This document shows, piece by piece, positions 1-11,400 of a stretch of 64,000 nt of DNA. The translations under genes were made by a program, and so were the position numbers. The stretch is from Loripinus fragilis (lineage: Eukaryota > Mollusca > Bivalvia > Lucinida > Lucinidae), in NCBI GenBank assembly GCA_964019695.1, contig OZ026531.1, positions 6,581,701-6,645,700 on the forward strand. Direction: 5' to 3'. Every line of letters starts with the position of its first letter. Within the stretch, counting starts at the first letter, position 1. Under the pieces are notes generated by a model. The model made no database searches. It saw only the letters and a list, made by a program, of their open reading frames with translations, and was not told the DNA's origin.

Positions 1-2440
1 GTAAAACTTTTACTGTTCTGCATAACCAACTCTTTGAACATTCAGATACACTTTCATTTGCTTTACTGGCAAGCATCATTTTGTATATGATTGGCAACTA
101 TTCACGTGCAGTTTAGTCTTCAGTGTTTTCTTGTAAGTAGTACTCAAATACAGCACATCACAGTACCTCCAGTGAGGCTCAAAACCAGGGACTTCTCAAT
201 CTCAAGTTGAGCATTACCACATTTGCATTTCTGCCACTGAAGGTTGCCCTTACCTTACAAACAATGCAGGTACTTATTATTGTTTCAAAGATGCATAGTA
301 ATGAGAAAATTCTATTTTTCTTATAAATAGGTAAAGCATGACTATTCACTGCCACGCGCACATGCAGTAATCTGTGGTAGGTTCAATATAACTGTAAACC
401 GAGACTACCTGCACGCCCAAAATCAAGGTAAACTCGCCACTGTTTGTTTACAACAATTCTCATCTATCTTTGAAAGTACAATACATCCTAGTTTGATATA
501 ATAAACATGGGATAGTCCATTTTACATATCTAGGGGTATCAGGTTATGATTTTTAAAATATACTGAACAAAAGTGAAATCGCTACACTACGTTTATCTAT
601 ATTTTATGAGAAAGTATTAGGCAAAAAGTATTCACTAAAAGATAATAATGTTGCCCAGACATCCAGCAAACGATTCGTCGCAAACTCCAGCAATTTGTCT
701 CGTTTGATGTATGAGTTATGCTCCTTTAAGTGTTTAAAGCTTTATTCACTGAAAGAATTTCTAGCGATAAGGCGAGCAATCTCCCTAAACGAGACGTTCA
801 TTTTATTTTGTTGAAATAACGACTGGAGAAACTAGGCACATTAAACAAATATAAATAGACGGGCCGTCGATGCACCATTGCCCCCGAATTTGTATATTTA
901 AAACGGGATTTCCTTAATGCATGTAATAACTCTACTTCTTATTGAATGGGAATTTATTTCGATCATCAACTGTACTTGTTATTCAGTAACATATATGGGA
1001 ACTAGACCTTTAAACAAGGGTACCAATCATCCTATCACGCTATGTACAGTAAAACTATTTATACAGTTGATGTACAATAAAAACGACCATCTTGCAAAGT
1101 GGTCTATTTTTGTCAGATAATTGATGTCTTCTTTTGCTTATACAACCCCTTTCCCCCCCTAGAACCAAGACGCCCTTTACATATGTTATGTATTTGTATA
1201 GCGACATTTAATTGTCCAAAGGGCATCTTGGGTCTAGTGGGGGGGGGGGGGGGGGGGGGGGGGAAAGCATCTAAAAACAAACTGAAAGACGCCAGTTTCA
1301 TCTTTTCAATGACAAACGTCACAATTTTAAGTATATTTCGTACGCATGCGCAGAAAGAAAACCGCAAAGTTCCGGAAATGAAGGACACTTATATTCTTAA
1401 TATTTCAGCACTTTTACTTTTTAAAATTCCTGCAAAGGATTTACTAAAACTCTCGTCCAAACGGCACCCAGTCTAAAGACGTAAAATGAGGGGTGGGAGT
1501 AGAAGGCGCAAGTTTTAACGGTTTTGTAAATGATGGATCGCTTTGAAACCTATTTTGATGCTTTCTATGTAAATTTTACTACCGGAACAGACCAATTTTA
1601 AAAACATTAGGGCAATTTCAAAATTTAGGTTTTGTAATCATGTCAACTAGGGAAAATATACGCCTTATCGCTAGAGCTCCTTTGCTATTGCGCATTCGCA
1701 AATTAAAATTGTTATGCTTATCAAAATTGGTCTTAATTGTGTTGCATAAAGACACAAGAAAACTGCTTAATCACTTGAAACAAGCATAGAAATCAATTTT
1801 GAATTTAGCGAATTTGTAAAATATTGAAAATTATCTCCCTTTGACAAAAAACAAATAGGGAATATTAATGTTTGGTAATCTTCGATTTATCACGATTTTC
1901 GATAATTTTCTTTTGCCAAATCAGGTAGACCTCTCAGCACATTGCTTCTACCATTTCTCGACTAGTAATGTCCTCATACTAAGATGCAGCAACACATTGA
2001 TTTTCCTATGGAGATTTCAGTGTTATTTCTTTTTTAAATTGGCAATTTGAGTGAAAATCCGTTTTTTTTAGATTGCTTTTCTAAACGATCAAAACACACT
2101 TGAGATAAGTCCTTCACATTTCTGGTTGTCACATGATGTAGACTACCATTTCATGCAGTCGGATCTCGTAGGTAGTGGATTTCTGAAGGCCTAAATTGCT
2201 TTAGATCTGTTCAAGTTGGCAACCTGAAAAAATGGACCCCTGTCTCATTTAAATGGCTTTCATGTGTTTCCTCGTGACAACATCCGTAAAACTTTTACTG
2301 TTATGCATTACCCAGTATTTGAACATTTAGATACACTTTCCATTGCATTCTTGGTTACCACAATTTTGTATATAGATGGCAAACAATTCAGGTGTAGCAT
2401 TTTCACTTTTGTTCAGTATATATTGTATTCTTTAGTCTGA
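1..2440. repeat. Direct duplication ~2.28 kb apart
   Basis: GTAAAACTTTTACTGTTCTGC at 1 and GTAAAACTTTTACTGTTATGC at 2287 start about 120 bases of ~75% match (TTTGAACATT, AGATACACTTTC, TTTTGTATAT). The first copy probably begins left of the window. Between them I see no gene, only short ORFs without support. Confidence 0.6.
1148..1263. repeat. Small palindrome with a 25-base poly-G run
   Basis: CCCCTAGAACCAAGACGCCC and inverted GGGCATCTTGGGTCTAGTGGGG enclose 70 bases; then an uninterrupted G run (1239-1263). Poly-G can form G-quadruplexes and often varies in length or is misassembled. Confidence 0.8.
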
Positions 2441-2878
2441 AGATCTCTTAACTTTACAGTGTAGACCCTAATGAAATTTCATCTGGGTCTTCACTGTTTG
2501 AATAAGTACTCGTATATGGGTTGGTTAAAACAGGGGCTACGATATGGGCTCAACATAAATCTGTGGCAGGCTACTAAAATACAAGAAAACACCAATTAAT
2601 TTCCTTTCTTTTCTTTTAGTAACATTAATCTTTTTGTAAGTAATATTTTACAATAATATATACATTACAGTCTGTGTAAGTAAAGAGGGTATAAACAAAC
2701 TAAATTGTTAAAATAATAACAAAAACTTGGTCAGATCCTATTAATATTTACATAAATGAAATCAATGTATGAGATAGCAAGCTCCATAATTGGGCCCATA
2801 AAAAAAATTTGCAAAATTTGGGTCGTAGATTTCCACCCCCCAAGATCAATGTTGTCGTAAAAGAGTCAGACCTATTCA

Positions 2879-3122
2879 ATGCATGGGTAAAAAAAATTAA
2901 AGTTTATTCCTGAATTCAGGATTTTGAGGCTGACTTTCCATAGAAAGTCAGCCTCAAATTCTGAATTAAGCAGATTATTATAGTTTCTCTGATTTTTATT
3001 CAGCTTATCTATTAAGTCAATTGACACTTTATACTTGAAAATTATTAGTATTTTGTAGACATGGTGTAAGTTTTGAATTTCCAAAGTTCAGGATTTGGGA
3101 AATTTTGCATTTTCGCCCATCT
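2879..3122. mobile_element. F5 MITE (CATGGGTGAAAG ends)
   Basis: Copy with GCATGGGTAAAAAAAATTAA at the left, hairpin GAGGCTGACTTTCC/GGAAAGTCAGCCTC in the middle, and TTGCATTTTCGCCCAT at the right. Confidence 0.75.
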
Positions 3123-3354
3123 CAATGAGACAACATTGATTTTAGGCACTAAAGATTCAGGCCAAAAGAAAATGTACTAGTTCTGTGCACCCTGCAAAAA
3201 CTGATCAACTTGAGCATTCAAATTATTTGCACACATATCAGATTATTGTAGTCAAAGGTGAAATGGTTCCCATAAATGGCTGAGGTTCATCCAATTTTTG
3301 CGAGGCTCACATGCCACCTTTCCCTGTGGAGAAAATATAAACATTCAGAAATTA

Positions 3355-3657
3355 CAGTAAAACCTGTGTAAAACAGTCACTCTCAAAAAGACCAAAATTT
3401 GATTTTCAAGACCAATTATCGCTTAATGCAGGTCAAAAGTGTTGCATAATGCTCCAAGGGGAGCATTATGCAATACTTTTGACCTTCATTAAGCTATAGC
3501 TAAACCATTTGTCATAAAGATCTTTTACACAGGTTTTACTGTATTCCTACTAGTCATTGTAATTCTACAGCACTTTTGAACTTCATTAAGCTACCATTTG
3601 TCATTAAGATCTTTGTTTTGTCTATTTTTGAGTGGCTGTTTTACACAGGTTTTACTG
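3355..3657. mobile_element. F2 MITE plus truncated second copy
   Basis: A full copy (CAGTAAAACCTGTGTAAAAC..GTTTTACTG) is followed at once by a right-half copy ending in the same terminus. Confidence 0.75.
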
Positions 3658-3812
3658 TACCCGCCTTTTTTGAGTTCACAATTATAAAAATCATGAATTT
3701 GTCCATTTGACACAGGTTCAAATGCGGTGAGTAAAATGTGCTGGAATAGAACTTTTATGTTACATTTTTAGCTCACCTGAGCCATTTTTTTTCTATGACC
3801 CTGGAATTTTTT

Positions 3813-4015
3813 GTTTGTTTTGTTTGATTTGATTCTTTACGTCCACTCAACAATCTTTCAGTTATGCGGGACGGGTCTTCCTGGGTTGAACCAGTACTAA
3901 GCTAGGATAAATGTGTCTTGCTCAAGGACCACAACGCAGTGACACCGGTGAGGCTCGAACCTGCGGCCCTTCGGTCTCGAGTCAAGCACTCTACCACTGA
4001 GCCACTGCGCTCCCT
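3813..4015 (-). mobile_element. S1 tRNA-derived SINE
   Basis: Type copy of S1, about 200 bases. The head (GCGCAGTGGCTCAGTGGTAG, then GGTTCGAGCCTC) matches Pol III A and B boxes of a tRNA. The body has TTGAGCAAGACACATTTATC and a tail GTAAAGAATCAAATCAAACA. Target duplication ATGACCCTGGAATKTTTTT lies on both sides (about 3795 and 4019). Confidence 0.85.
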
Positions 4016-4183
4016 AATATGACCCTGGAATGTTTTTTGGGGGTAAAGAGATGAAAAATGAGGAGGAGTATTTGAGTATATAAATAAATATAACCAATAC
4101 CTATTGCACATTCATATCTTGGTAGTAAGTGTATAAATTATGGGTAAAAAATGGACATATGTACAAGGGGAAGGAACTCCAAA

Positions 4184-4423
4184 TGAGCCATAACATGTGA
4201 TTTCCAACAATGTGGCATTTTGACAAGTGTAGACTCAGAAGAGCCTGTGCAGCCACCTTTTAAGCTTAGAAACTCCAAATAAAGTTCAGTCAGTAGCTTA
4301 ACACTCATAGAATATTCAAGCGACTAGCAAAGGCTCTGATCAGACAGCGCGTATGCGCAGGCTGATCTGAGCCTTTGCTGGTCGCACATACTACATTGTT
4401 GGAAATCTCATGTTGCGGCTCAA
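4184..4423. mobile_element. F3 MITE (GAGCC ends)
   Basis: Type copy of F3: ends ATGAGCCATAACATGTGATT and inverted AATCTCATGTTGCGGCTCA, with an inner pair around CCAACAATGT and a central CAGACAGCGCGTATGCGCAG palindrome. Confidence 0.75.
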
Positions 4424-4659
4424 ATGATATCATCCTAAATAATGATTAGTTTCTCAACTCTCAAAGAAAATGAGGCTACTCAAAAGAACAATCCTCTTAA
4501 CTCTGTTCCATGGGTCTGCTAAATACAGTCTGTCAGTCCTGATCTGGATCCAAACTGTTTGAAAAGATTATCAGCAGACTACAGTCACAGCTAGAAACCA
4601 CAATCACCACTGCAGCAGACGACAAATGCTTTGATATACTTCTTGAATTTTGAGGAAAT

Positions 4660-4800
4660 TAACCCTTTGTATATGGTAAACCCCTAAATGGGTATATTGG
4701 CAAACAGTGCAGACCCAGATGAAATGCTGCATAATGCTGAATTTCATCAGGGTCTGCACTGTTTGCTAAGATTAAAACAACCTTCAGGGGTAGAAATACA
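4660..4800. repeat. F6 palindrome
   Basis: Starts CCTTTGTATATGGTAAACCC and carries the palindrome CAGATGAAATGCTGCATAAT with its inverted half (TTCATCAGGGTCTGCACTGT). Confidence 0.6.
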
Positions 4801-4937
4801 TCTACCTGTGACCCCTTCAAGTACAAGATAGGCAGTCCCATACTTATTGCTACTTTTGTATCATTATGTATGGGAAAATCCATCAGAATACAAAGGGGCA
4901 AGGCTTGATAGCTCACATGAATCATCTGTTGTTAATT

Positions 4938-5141
4938 AACTCTTTGCCTACTGGGTAATTTTGCATGTTTTTTTGTCATATGCAGCGTTTTTTTCAAAAT
5001 CAACTTTTTTAAAAATATTCTTTCAGGAATACCATCAGTGTCATACAGTTTGGATCCAGATCAGGCCCGCTGTTTTGTCGGGCCTGATCTGGGCCCAGAC
5101 TGTTTGCAAATGTTATCGGCAGACCACACTGGTAGGCTAAG
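4938..5141. mobile_element. F4 MITE (CTTTGCCTACTGGG ends)
   Basis: Type copy of F4, about 205 bases: AACTCTTTGCCTACTGGGTA at the left, TTATCGGCAGACCACACTGG at the right, and a central hairpin GGATCCAGATCAGGCCCGC/GGGCCTGATCTGGGCCCAG. Confidence 0.7.
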
Positions 5142-5259
5142 CCTCTTCTCTTTATATGATCTTTGCTTTTAGCATAACAAAATGGGAACAAATGCACTTC
5201 AATATCACATTTGGAAAACATTCAAAGTTAGAACATTTTCATACAAAAACAACCACATT

Positions 5260-5498
5260 TGAGCCGCAACATGAGATTTCCAACAATGTGGTATATGTAA
5301 CCACCAAAGGCTCAGACCAGCTTGCGCATACGCGCAGTCTGATCAGAGCCTTTGCTAGTCGCGTGCATATTCTATGAATATTAAGCTACTGACCGAACTG
5401 CATTTGGAGTTTCTTAACTTAAAGTGAGGCTGCACAAGCTCTTCTGAGTCTACACTTGTCAAAACGCCGCATTGTTGGAAATCACATGACACGGCTCA
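5260..5498. mobile_element. F3 MITE
   Basis: Full copy in the opposite orientation to the one 800 bases upstream. Confidence 0.75.
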
Positions 5499-5627
5499 TT
5501 TCATTGAGTTATTTCACAACCAGCGCTAAAATACATATACAAATTATAAATGCAATACATTTGTCTATCAAATACTGGCACATAAATATATTGAGTCGAA
5601 CTACAAGACGAGACTTAAGATTGATTT

Positions 5628-5732
5628 TGATTTAGCAAACAGTCGAGACCCTTATGAAATGTGACATTTCATCTTGGTCATCACTGTTTGCTAAAGTACC
5701 CCTTTAGGGGTTTCCCATCTACAAAGGGTTAA
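5628..5732. repeat. F6 palindrome
   Basis: CAAACAGTCGAGACCCTTATG..GTTTGCTAAAGTACCCCTTTA, ending in the F6 terminus CATCTACAAAGGGTT. Confidence 0.55.
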
Positions 5733-5767
5733 AAATGCAACAAAGCAATCAACCTGTCACATTAAAC

Positions 5768-6121
5768 CATGCGCGGATCCAGAAAGTTTTGTCAGAGGGG
5801 TCCAACTTAGACAACTTTTTTTTCTTTTTTTTTTTTGATGAGTGGAGGGAGGATCCAAATAACATTATAAGCAGGCCATCATTGGTACGCCAGGGAAATG
5901 CCATTTAGCAGGCCAACATCGGCCCACCAGTGAAACTCCATTTAAATGGCCTTTCATTGGCAGGCCGATGATAGCTCAACATTAAATTTTGGCTTGGTAG
6001 CTTTCTGATTTTTCAGGGGATCCGGACCAGTATTGCAAAGAAACCATATAGTTTTGTGATTTTTCAGGGGGGGATGGGTGGGGGTCAGGACCCCCTGTCC
6101 CCCCCTCTGAATCCGTGCATG
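5768..6121. mobile_element. Repeat with ATGCGCGGATCCAGA ends
   Basis: CATGCGCGGATCCAGAAAG and inverted TCTGAATCCGTGCATG, with C/G-rich tracts (GGGGGGATGGGTGGGGGTC). A shorter relative is at 37083-37250. Confidence 0.6.
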
Positions 6122-6404
6122 TTAATCCCTTATGAAGGATCTGAGAGACTCTTTTCTGTGAATTTGCGTTAAATATTGCAGCTTAATGTCATATCAAAAA
6201 CTAACCAGTACTAATATCATCAATATACCCGAAAGCTATTGCAATACATGTATATAGTAAGGAGGAGCTAGTCCAATAGTTTCAGTCAGGTTAGTCCTGC
6301 AGGAATAGTAGTGGTCAAGAACCTTTCAAGGTAGATTTTATTATCAAGGACTTTTCCAGAAAGCCTCCCATATTCAAGCAGGACTTAAGAGAGCATAAGG
6401 ATAA

Positions 6405-6568
6405 TTTAATTTTTTTTATTTCTTAACCAAAATATATGTTGTGGGTACTCAAAAGAACCGTCTCAATGAGACGGTTCTTTTGAGCACCCAAAACATATGT
6501 TAAAATTGATGGGTTAGAAAATATTTACAATTTTACGCTGAAAATTTTTGTTTAAATAAACCTGTGGA
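6405..6568 (-). mobile_element. F1 hairpin MITE
   Basis: Inverted copy with an intact CCGTCTCAATGAGACGG core and the AGCG-like TTTTACGCTGAAAA arm. First of three F1 copies clustered within 650 bases. Confidence 0.75.
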
Positions 6569-6678
6569 AGAACCAGGTTACTTCTTTAGCACCTCATAAC
6601 ACAAGCTAGCCAGTTAATGAGATTTTGGTTAACATCAGAAATGTGAGCCGCGAGGGCTCAGAATCGCCTCTGCAAACA

Positions 6679-6900
6679 TCGATTTAGATAAACAAAACTT
6701 TTGAGCGTAAAATTGTAAATATTTTATTTCCGATCAGTTTTAACATGTTGTGGGTACTAAAAAGAACAATCTCGATCATTTGTTTTCGGTGCTTAAAAGA
6801 ACCATCTCATTGAGACCGTCTTTTAGAGTACCAACAACATGTTTTGGTTTAGAAAGATGAAAATTCAGTTTTTGGAACGCACCCTTAACTATATCCTGGC
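6679..6900 (+). mobile_element. F1 hairpin MITE (degenerate core)
   Basis: GATTTAGATAAACAAAACTT start, split hairpin with a partial duplication of the GAACC..CTC core, and CCCTTAACTATATCCTGGC end. Confidence 0.65.
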
Positions 6901-7060
6901 AAATATGCAATCTTGTCAGAGCCATATGTTTTGGGTGCTCAAAAGAACTGTCTCATTGAGACAGTTCTTTTGCGTACCCACAACATATGTTTAGAAATAA
7001 GAAAAATAAGTTTTTGGAATGCACTCTTAACTAAAGTCCTGGCAAATGTGCAATTTTGTC
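6900..7060 (+). mobile_element. F1 hairpin MITE, truncated left
   Basis: Core CTGTCTCATTGAGACAG, intact right arm ending CTCTTAACTAAAGTCCTGGC. Its left arm is replaced by sequence (CAATTTGTCAGAGCC-like) also found after the copy's end, suggesting a local tandem step. Confidence 0.65.
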
Positions 7061-7216
7061 AGAGCCTTGTATCCTACTCTTACCAAATTTAGCATGAAAC
7101 ATCTCACAATGTGCTGGGTCTACACTGATGTAGATGGAATAAAATAGCAATACCATGGTTTGCCTGCCTGTACTGGAGATATTCCACTTGCTAAAGCTCG
7201 TGGATGATCTCATAAA

Positions 7217-7413
7217 GTTTGTTTGATTTGATTCTTTAAGTCACAGTCAACAATTTTTTAGTTATGTTGGGACGGGGCTTCCTGGGTCGTACCAGTACTA
7301 AGCAAGGATTAATGTGTCTTGCTCAAGAACACAACTCAAGTGACGCGGGTGAGGCTTGAACCTACAACCCCCCCGGTCTCAAGATGAGCACTCGACCACT
7401 GAGCCCCGTCTCC
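7217..7413 (-). mobile_element. S1 SINE
   Basis: Diverged copy, B-box region GTTCAAGCCTCACCCGCG, in the 3' flank of the Ig gene. Confidence 0.75.
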
Positions 7414-7727
7414 ATGTAAAGATAGTGGATTATCTCCACATACAGGCGGACAAACCATGGTATGGCTATACAGGCCTCGAAATTTCTTAAAATAGGCACT
7501 TGCCCTGCATCACAAAAATTATTGACATAAATGGGGAAAAAATAAATTTTCACTAGAAATATCAAAATTTTCACTTGCTCTGCAGCCAGAATTGTAAATA
7601 CGAGCCGACGAGTGCTAGTTTCGAATCCTGCTATAACAAATCCCATGAGCCGACTCCTGTTTTGGCTCTTCTCAGCATGATCTTGATTGGTTGTCCATTA
7701 CGGATATTCATCATCTGTATATGCCAG

Positions 7728-7874
7728 TTAAGCAAAAAAATTTAGCGTAACATTGTGATTATTTTCTTATCCATCAGTTTAAACGTTCATCGAGACGGCT
7801 CTTTTGAGTACCCACAACATATGTTTTGGTTGAGAAATAAGGAAAATAATTTTCTGTTAAGCTCCAGGGGCCTG
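7728..7874 (+). mobile_element. F1 hairpin MITE abutting the Ig stop codon
   Basis: Partial copy of family F1 (core TTTTGAGTACCCACAACATA, then GTTGAGAAATAAG and the terminal GGCCTGG). Its end lies one base from the TAA stop of the Ig gene, so the first 150 bases of the 3' UTR are transposon sequence. Confidence 0.75.
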
Positions 7875-7875
7875 G

Positions 7876-8490
7876 TTAGTTGTCCAATAATTCCGGATAT
7901 TCATCGTCTGTTTCCCCTTCGTTCAATCTTTTTTCCCAGAATCTGGACATAGCAGATATTGCACCAGTTCTAATTTTAGGAGATTTCCTCCCTTCTGGAG
8001 TGTCTATTTCACTTCCTGTTTTCACTGTTTGAGAGGGATTATTTGATTGGCTGGGAGTCTTTGGAGCTTCAGCCTTTCCTGCAACATGAACTTTGATTGG
8101 CTGGCAGGTTTGTTGCACTGGTTCTGATTGGACAGGACTCAGTGGCCTGTTTATATTGTTTGTAAGAGTGATTTTAATTGGCTGAGACTTGGCAGGGTTT
8201 GAATTTGAAACTGGTGGTTTTATTATATTTTGTCTTGGACTTTGTACTTTAACCTTAGCAGACGCAGATATCTGTCCATTGAGATTAGAAGATTGGAAAA
8301 CTTGTTTGGGTTGTTCTGGCACTAGTTTTATTTGCTGTCCTGTTGTCAAAGCAGTCGCTCGACCAGGATTTCTGGTCTCGGTGTCTGCCAATCTTGATGG
8401 AATGTTTTGTTTTGGTCTTTCTTCATCACTATAGCGACGGAGTTTTTCTAGCTGGTCTTTTGGAACACTTCTGGCTGTGATGCTGTGAAT
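7876..8490 (-). CDS. Ig gene exon 14: C-terminal exon with stop
   Basis: The exon encodes 204 codons plus TAA, with acceptor TAATTTTCAG. It starts IHSITARSVPKDQLEKLRRY, has a long basic Gln/Pro/Ser/Asn-rich disordered middle with repeated QPIKI/V phrases, and ends with ISAMSRFWEKRLNEGETDDE and an acidic tail. The coding ORF could be read 13 codons further upstream, but the splice acceptor and phase support this start. A hairpin MITE begins one base after the stop codon. Confidence 0.88.
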   Translation of the reverse strand: MHSITARSVPKDQLEKLRRYSDEERPKQNIPSRLADTETRNPGRATALTTGQQIKLVPEQPKQVFQSSNLNGQISASAKVKVQSPRQNIIKPPVSNSNPAKSQPIKITLTNNINRPLSPVQSEPVQQTCQPIKVHVAGKAEAPKTPSQSNNPSQTVKTGSEIDTPEGRKSPKIRTGAISAMSRFWEKRLNEGETDDEYPELLDN

Positions 8491-11400
8491 CTGAAAATTA
8501 AAAAAAATGTTTGAAAATAATTCGCTCAAATCAGACAGTCTATGATCTGTTAACGCTTTTAACTTAGAAAATTTACATGCATTTTTGTGGCCTGCTGATT
8601 TTTTTCCAATTGACTTTTACATAAGTGTAAGTTCAAAATTTCCCAAATCCTGAACTTTAGAAATTTCTATTTTTTTAACATGCAGGATGCCTAGAGAAAT
8701 GAATAATTTCATGTTTAAATGGTTAATTGTGTTTAGATAATCTGAAAAATAATCAGAGAAGCTATCATAATCTCCCTAATTCAGCATTTTGAGGCTGACT
8801 TTCTATGGAAAGTCAGCCTCAAAATCCTGAATTCAGGATTAATCCTGAAAATTTTAGGCCCATGCTTTTACAAGCAAAGTTCTTTCAGGAATACCCTCAG
8901 AAACAGTATGGATCCAGATTCTATGTCAAAACTGTTTGCAAAGGTATTTCAGCAGATGACACAAGCAGACTAAAAGGCACTTTGTCCATCTCAAATGTTC
9001 ATATTTTTTTTGGCCACAACTTATCAATTAACTGTTTGCTTTCTGGGTAATTTTTTTAATCTTTTGTTTAAAAAATGGCTTTTTAATTGTATGGCACTAT
9101 CTATATTTTGTAAGTTTGTAAGTCAAAACATAAAATAAAGCAAGATATCTTTCAAAATCAGAAAAGAATAAACTGAAAAAGAAAAGTCAGTATTGATAAT
9201 AAAAAAGAGGTTGATTTGTAATTAATTTTGCCAAAATTTTCAATAAACAAAGTCAATAAAAATTAGTTTTCTTGAAGGCAGAGTATCTCGACTATTTACG
9301 TTAATTTTCTCTGAAGCTCTTTCAACTCACTCACAGTTCAGGTATTATCTCTGGTCCTTCAACCAAAGTGTTTTAATAATATACATGTATAAGCCAGGCA
9401 CTAGTGAATTTGCCCCAAAACGCTGAAATTGTATCCGTAAACGCCACCATGGTTCGATGTGGCCGTTTGATTAAATTTTTATCTTTTTACTTTTTTTGCA
9501 CCGGTCAAATGCCTGGAGCAATTAAACTCCCCAGCAGTGGTGTCTCCTAAAACATTCTATAACGGCCGCTGCCCTATGTTGAGGCTATGGGATGCAACAG
9601 TTGGGGTGCTTGTGTGCCACTCGAGTCACAATGGAACTGAAATTTAAAAGTTTGAGTGTTTATGCTAATCGAACACTATGACATGCTTCAAGAAACCTGC
9701 ACATGTGGATTAAAAAAAATAGCGCCGTCCGTAACCTAAAACCTGAATACGCTAAACGAACACGACTTGTAGTTTTTGTGTATGCGGGTACCAGTGCAAA
9801 GCCAGTCAACCGATAAATTGTCAACATCAAAGCGTTTACCGCTGCCAAAGTTCATTCATCCATACTGTGGCAGATGTTTAGCGGTAAATGTGTGAAAAAC
9901 TAAATGCAAGTAGTAATACTCTTTGCTGGAGGCATACTTATTACACAAAGATGAAATGTTTGCTAGGGGGAAGAAAACAAGCAATAGCTTTTGAGAAAAA
10001 AAAAATTTGAGTAACAGAATCATTTTTTCCAAGTCTCGTACACCTGAATAAATCTACAAATCAAACAACTTTCTCTTCGAGTTCAGTAGCACGATATCCA
10101 TTAAACATGCCTTATCAAAAATCAAGGTTTAGCATTAGAAAAAATGGGTATACCAGTGACATGAAGCCTCTAAGTCCAAAGGCTAACTCTTTTAACAAAC
10201 ATTGAGTTAAAAAAAAAATTATGGAATTGCTTTTGTTTTAAAAGTACATATTTTGATATTTGTTTTTTATTTATCTTTTTTTTTCATTTCTATGATGCAA
10301 TAACTGAACCCTACACTGGCGGTGTAGACCTAATTCTTCATAATTTTAACTCATTTGGGAATATCCTCAATCATATGGCCATTTTACCTGAACCTCTATT
10401 AAGCAGCCACCTGTCTTAAGCAAGCGATTTTGGATTATCCCTTGACCACTTGCTTAAGACAGGTTTGACTGTATATGGGCCTAGTTACAACAAAACCTGT
10501 CTTCCTAGTTATCAAAAAACCAAGTCTCAAACCGGTCTCCTGAGCTTCAGAGACTAGATAGAATATTGAAATTTTGTTTGAAGCGAGCTTAGATATGCTA
10601 CTTTCCAAAAAGCGAATAATTAAGACGCTGATCAGTCTGCGCCGATGTGCAGGCTGGGTCTGCGACTGTGTTGTTCGCAAACCCCCGAAGCCAGGTTTTC
10701 TCGTGATGAGGCCCATATGATCTAGTGTAGGATATGCTGACTGCATTTTGCTAATTTTTTAGACATAAATTATTATTATTGTCAGTCAGAAGGTGTTTCA
10801 AGAATAGAATAAATCAGAAACTAAATAAGATGAATTGTTTTATAAATGCTTTGAACAAAAATCTAAGGACAGAAATATAGGTGCTGATTGGTGGTTTTGG
10901 TATAAAATTCTTTAAAAATGATTATAGGATAATAATTAACAATGTAATAAGTCACTAAAATATACACTTTAAATGGTAACTTTTAATTAAATAGAAATAT
11001 GAGGGATGTCTATTGAAATATACTGACTTCTAACATGGGAATAATGTAAGGGAAATTAGATATGAGTTCTGATTAGAGGGGTGTCCAAAACACTTTTTTT
11101 CTTATTTTTTAACAAAAATAGGTTGTGGTTCTTGGTGGAAGCACGTCCTTCATTAATTGAGCATCACAACAAATGAGCCAGCATGAGATTTTGGTAGTTA
11201 TCGCGTATGCCAGCAGACAAGCCTGAGCTGCATGGGTGAAATTTTTCAGAATTAATCCTAAAATTCAGGATTTTGAGGCTGACTTTCCATAGAAAGTAAG
11301 CCTCAAAATGCTGATTTAGGGAGATTATAATAGCTTATCTGATTAATTAACACATTTATATCCATTTAAACGCGAAAAAATTAATTTTTGTAGGCATCCT

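Noticed and set aside
1113..1388. Open frame with a poly-Pro run (1113-1388)
   Set aside because: The proline run is the poly-G tract read antisense; no splice borders or family signal.
3960..4013. tRNA-like stretches with A and B boxes
   Set aside because: They are heads of repeated S1 and S2 SINEs with fixed bodies and target duplications. The acceptor stems do not close, so they are not tRNA genes.
9400..9860. Possible inverted-end element with GTAAACGCC and AAAGCGTTTACCGC phrases
   Set aside because: The match is short and the borders are unclear; no second copy was found in the window.
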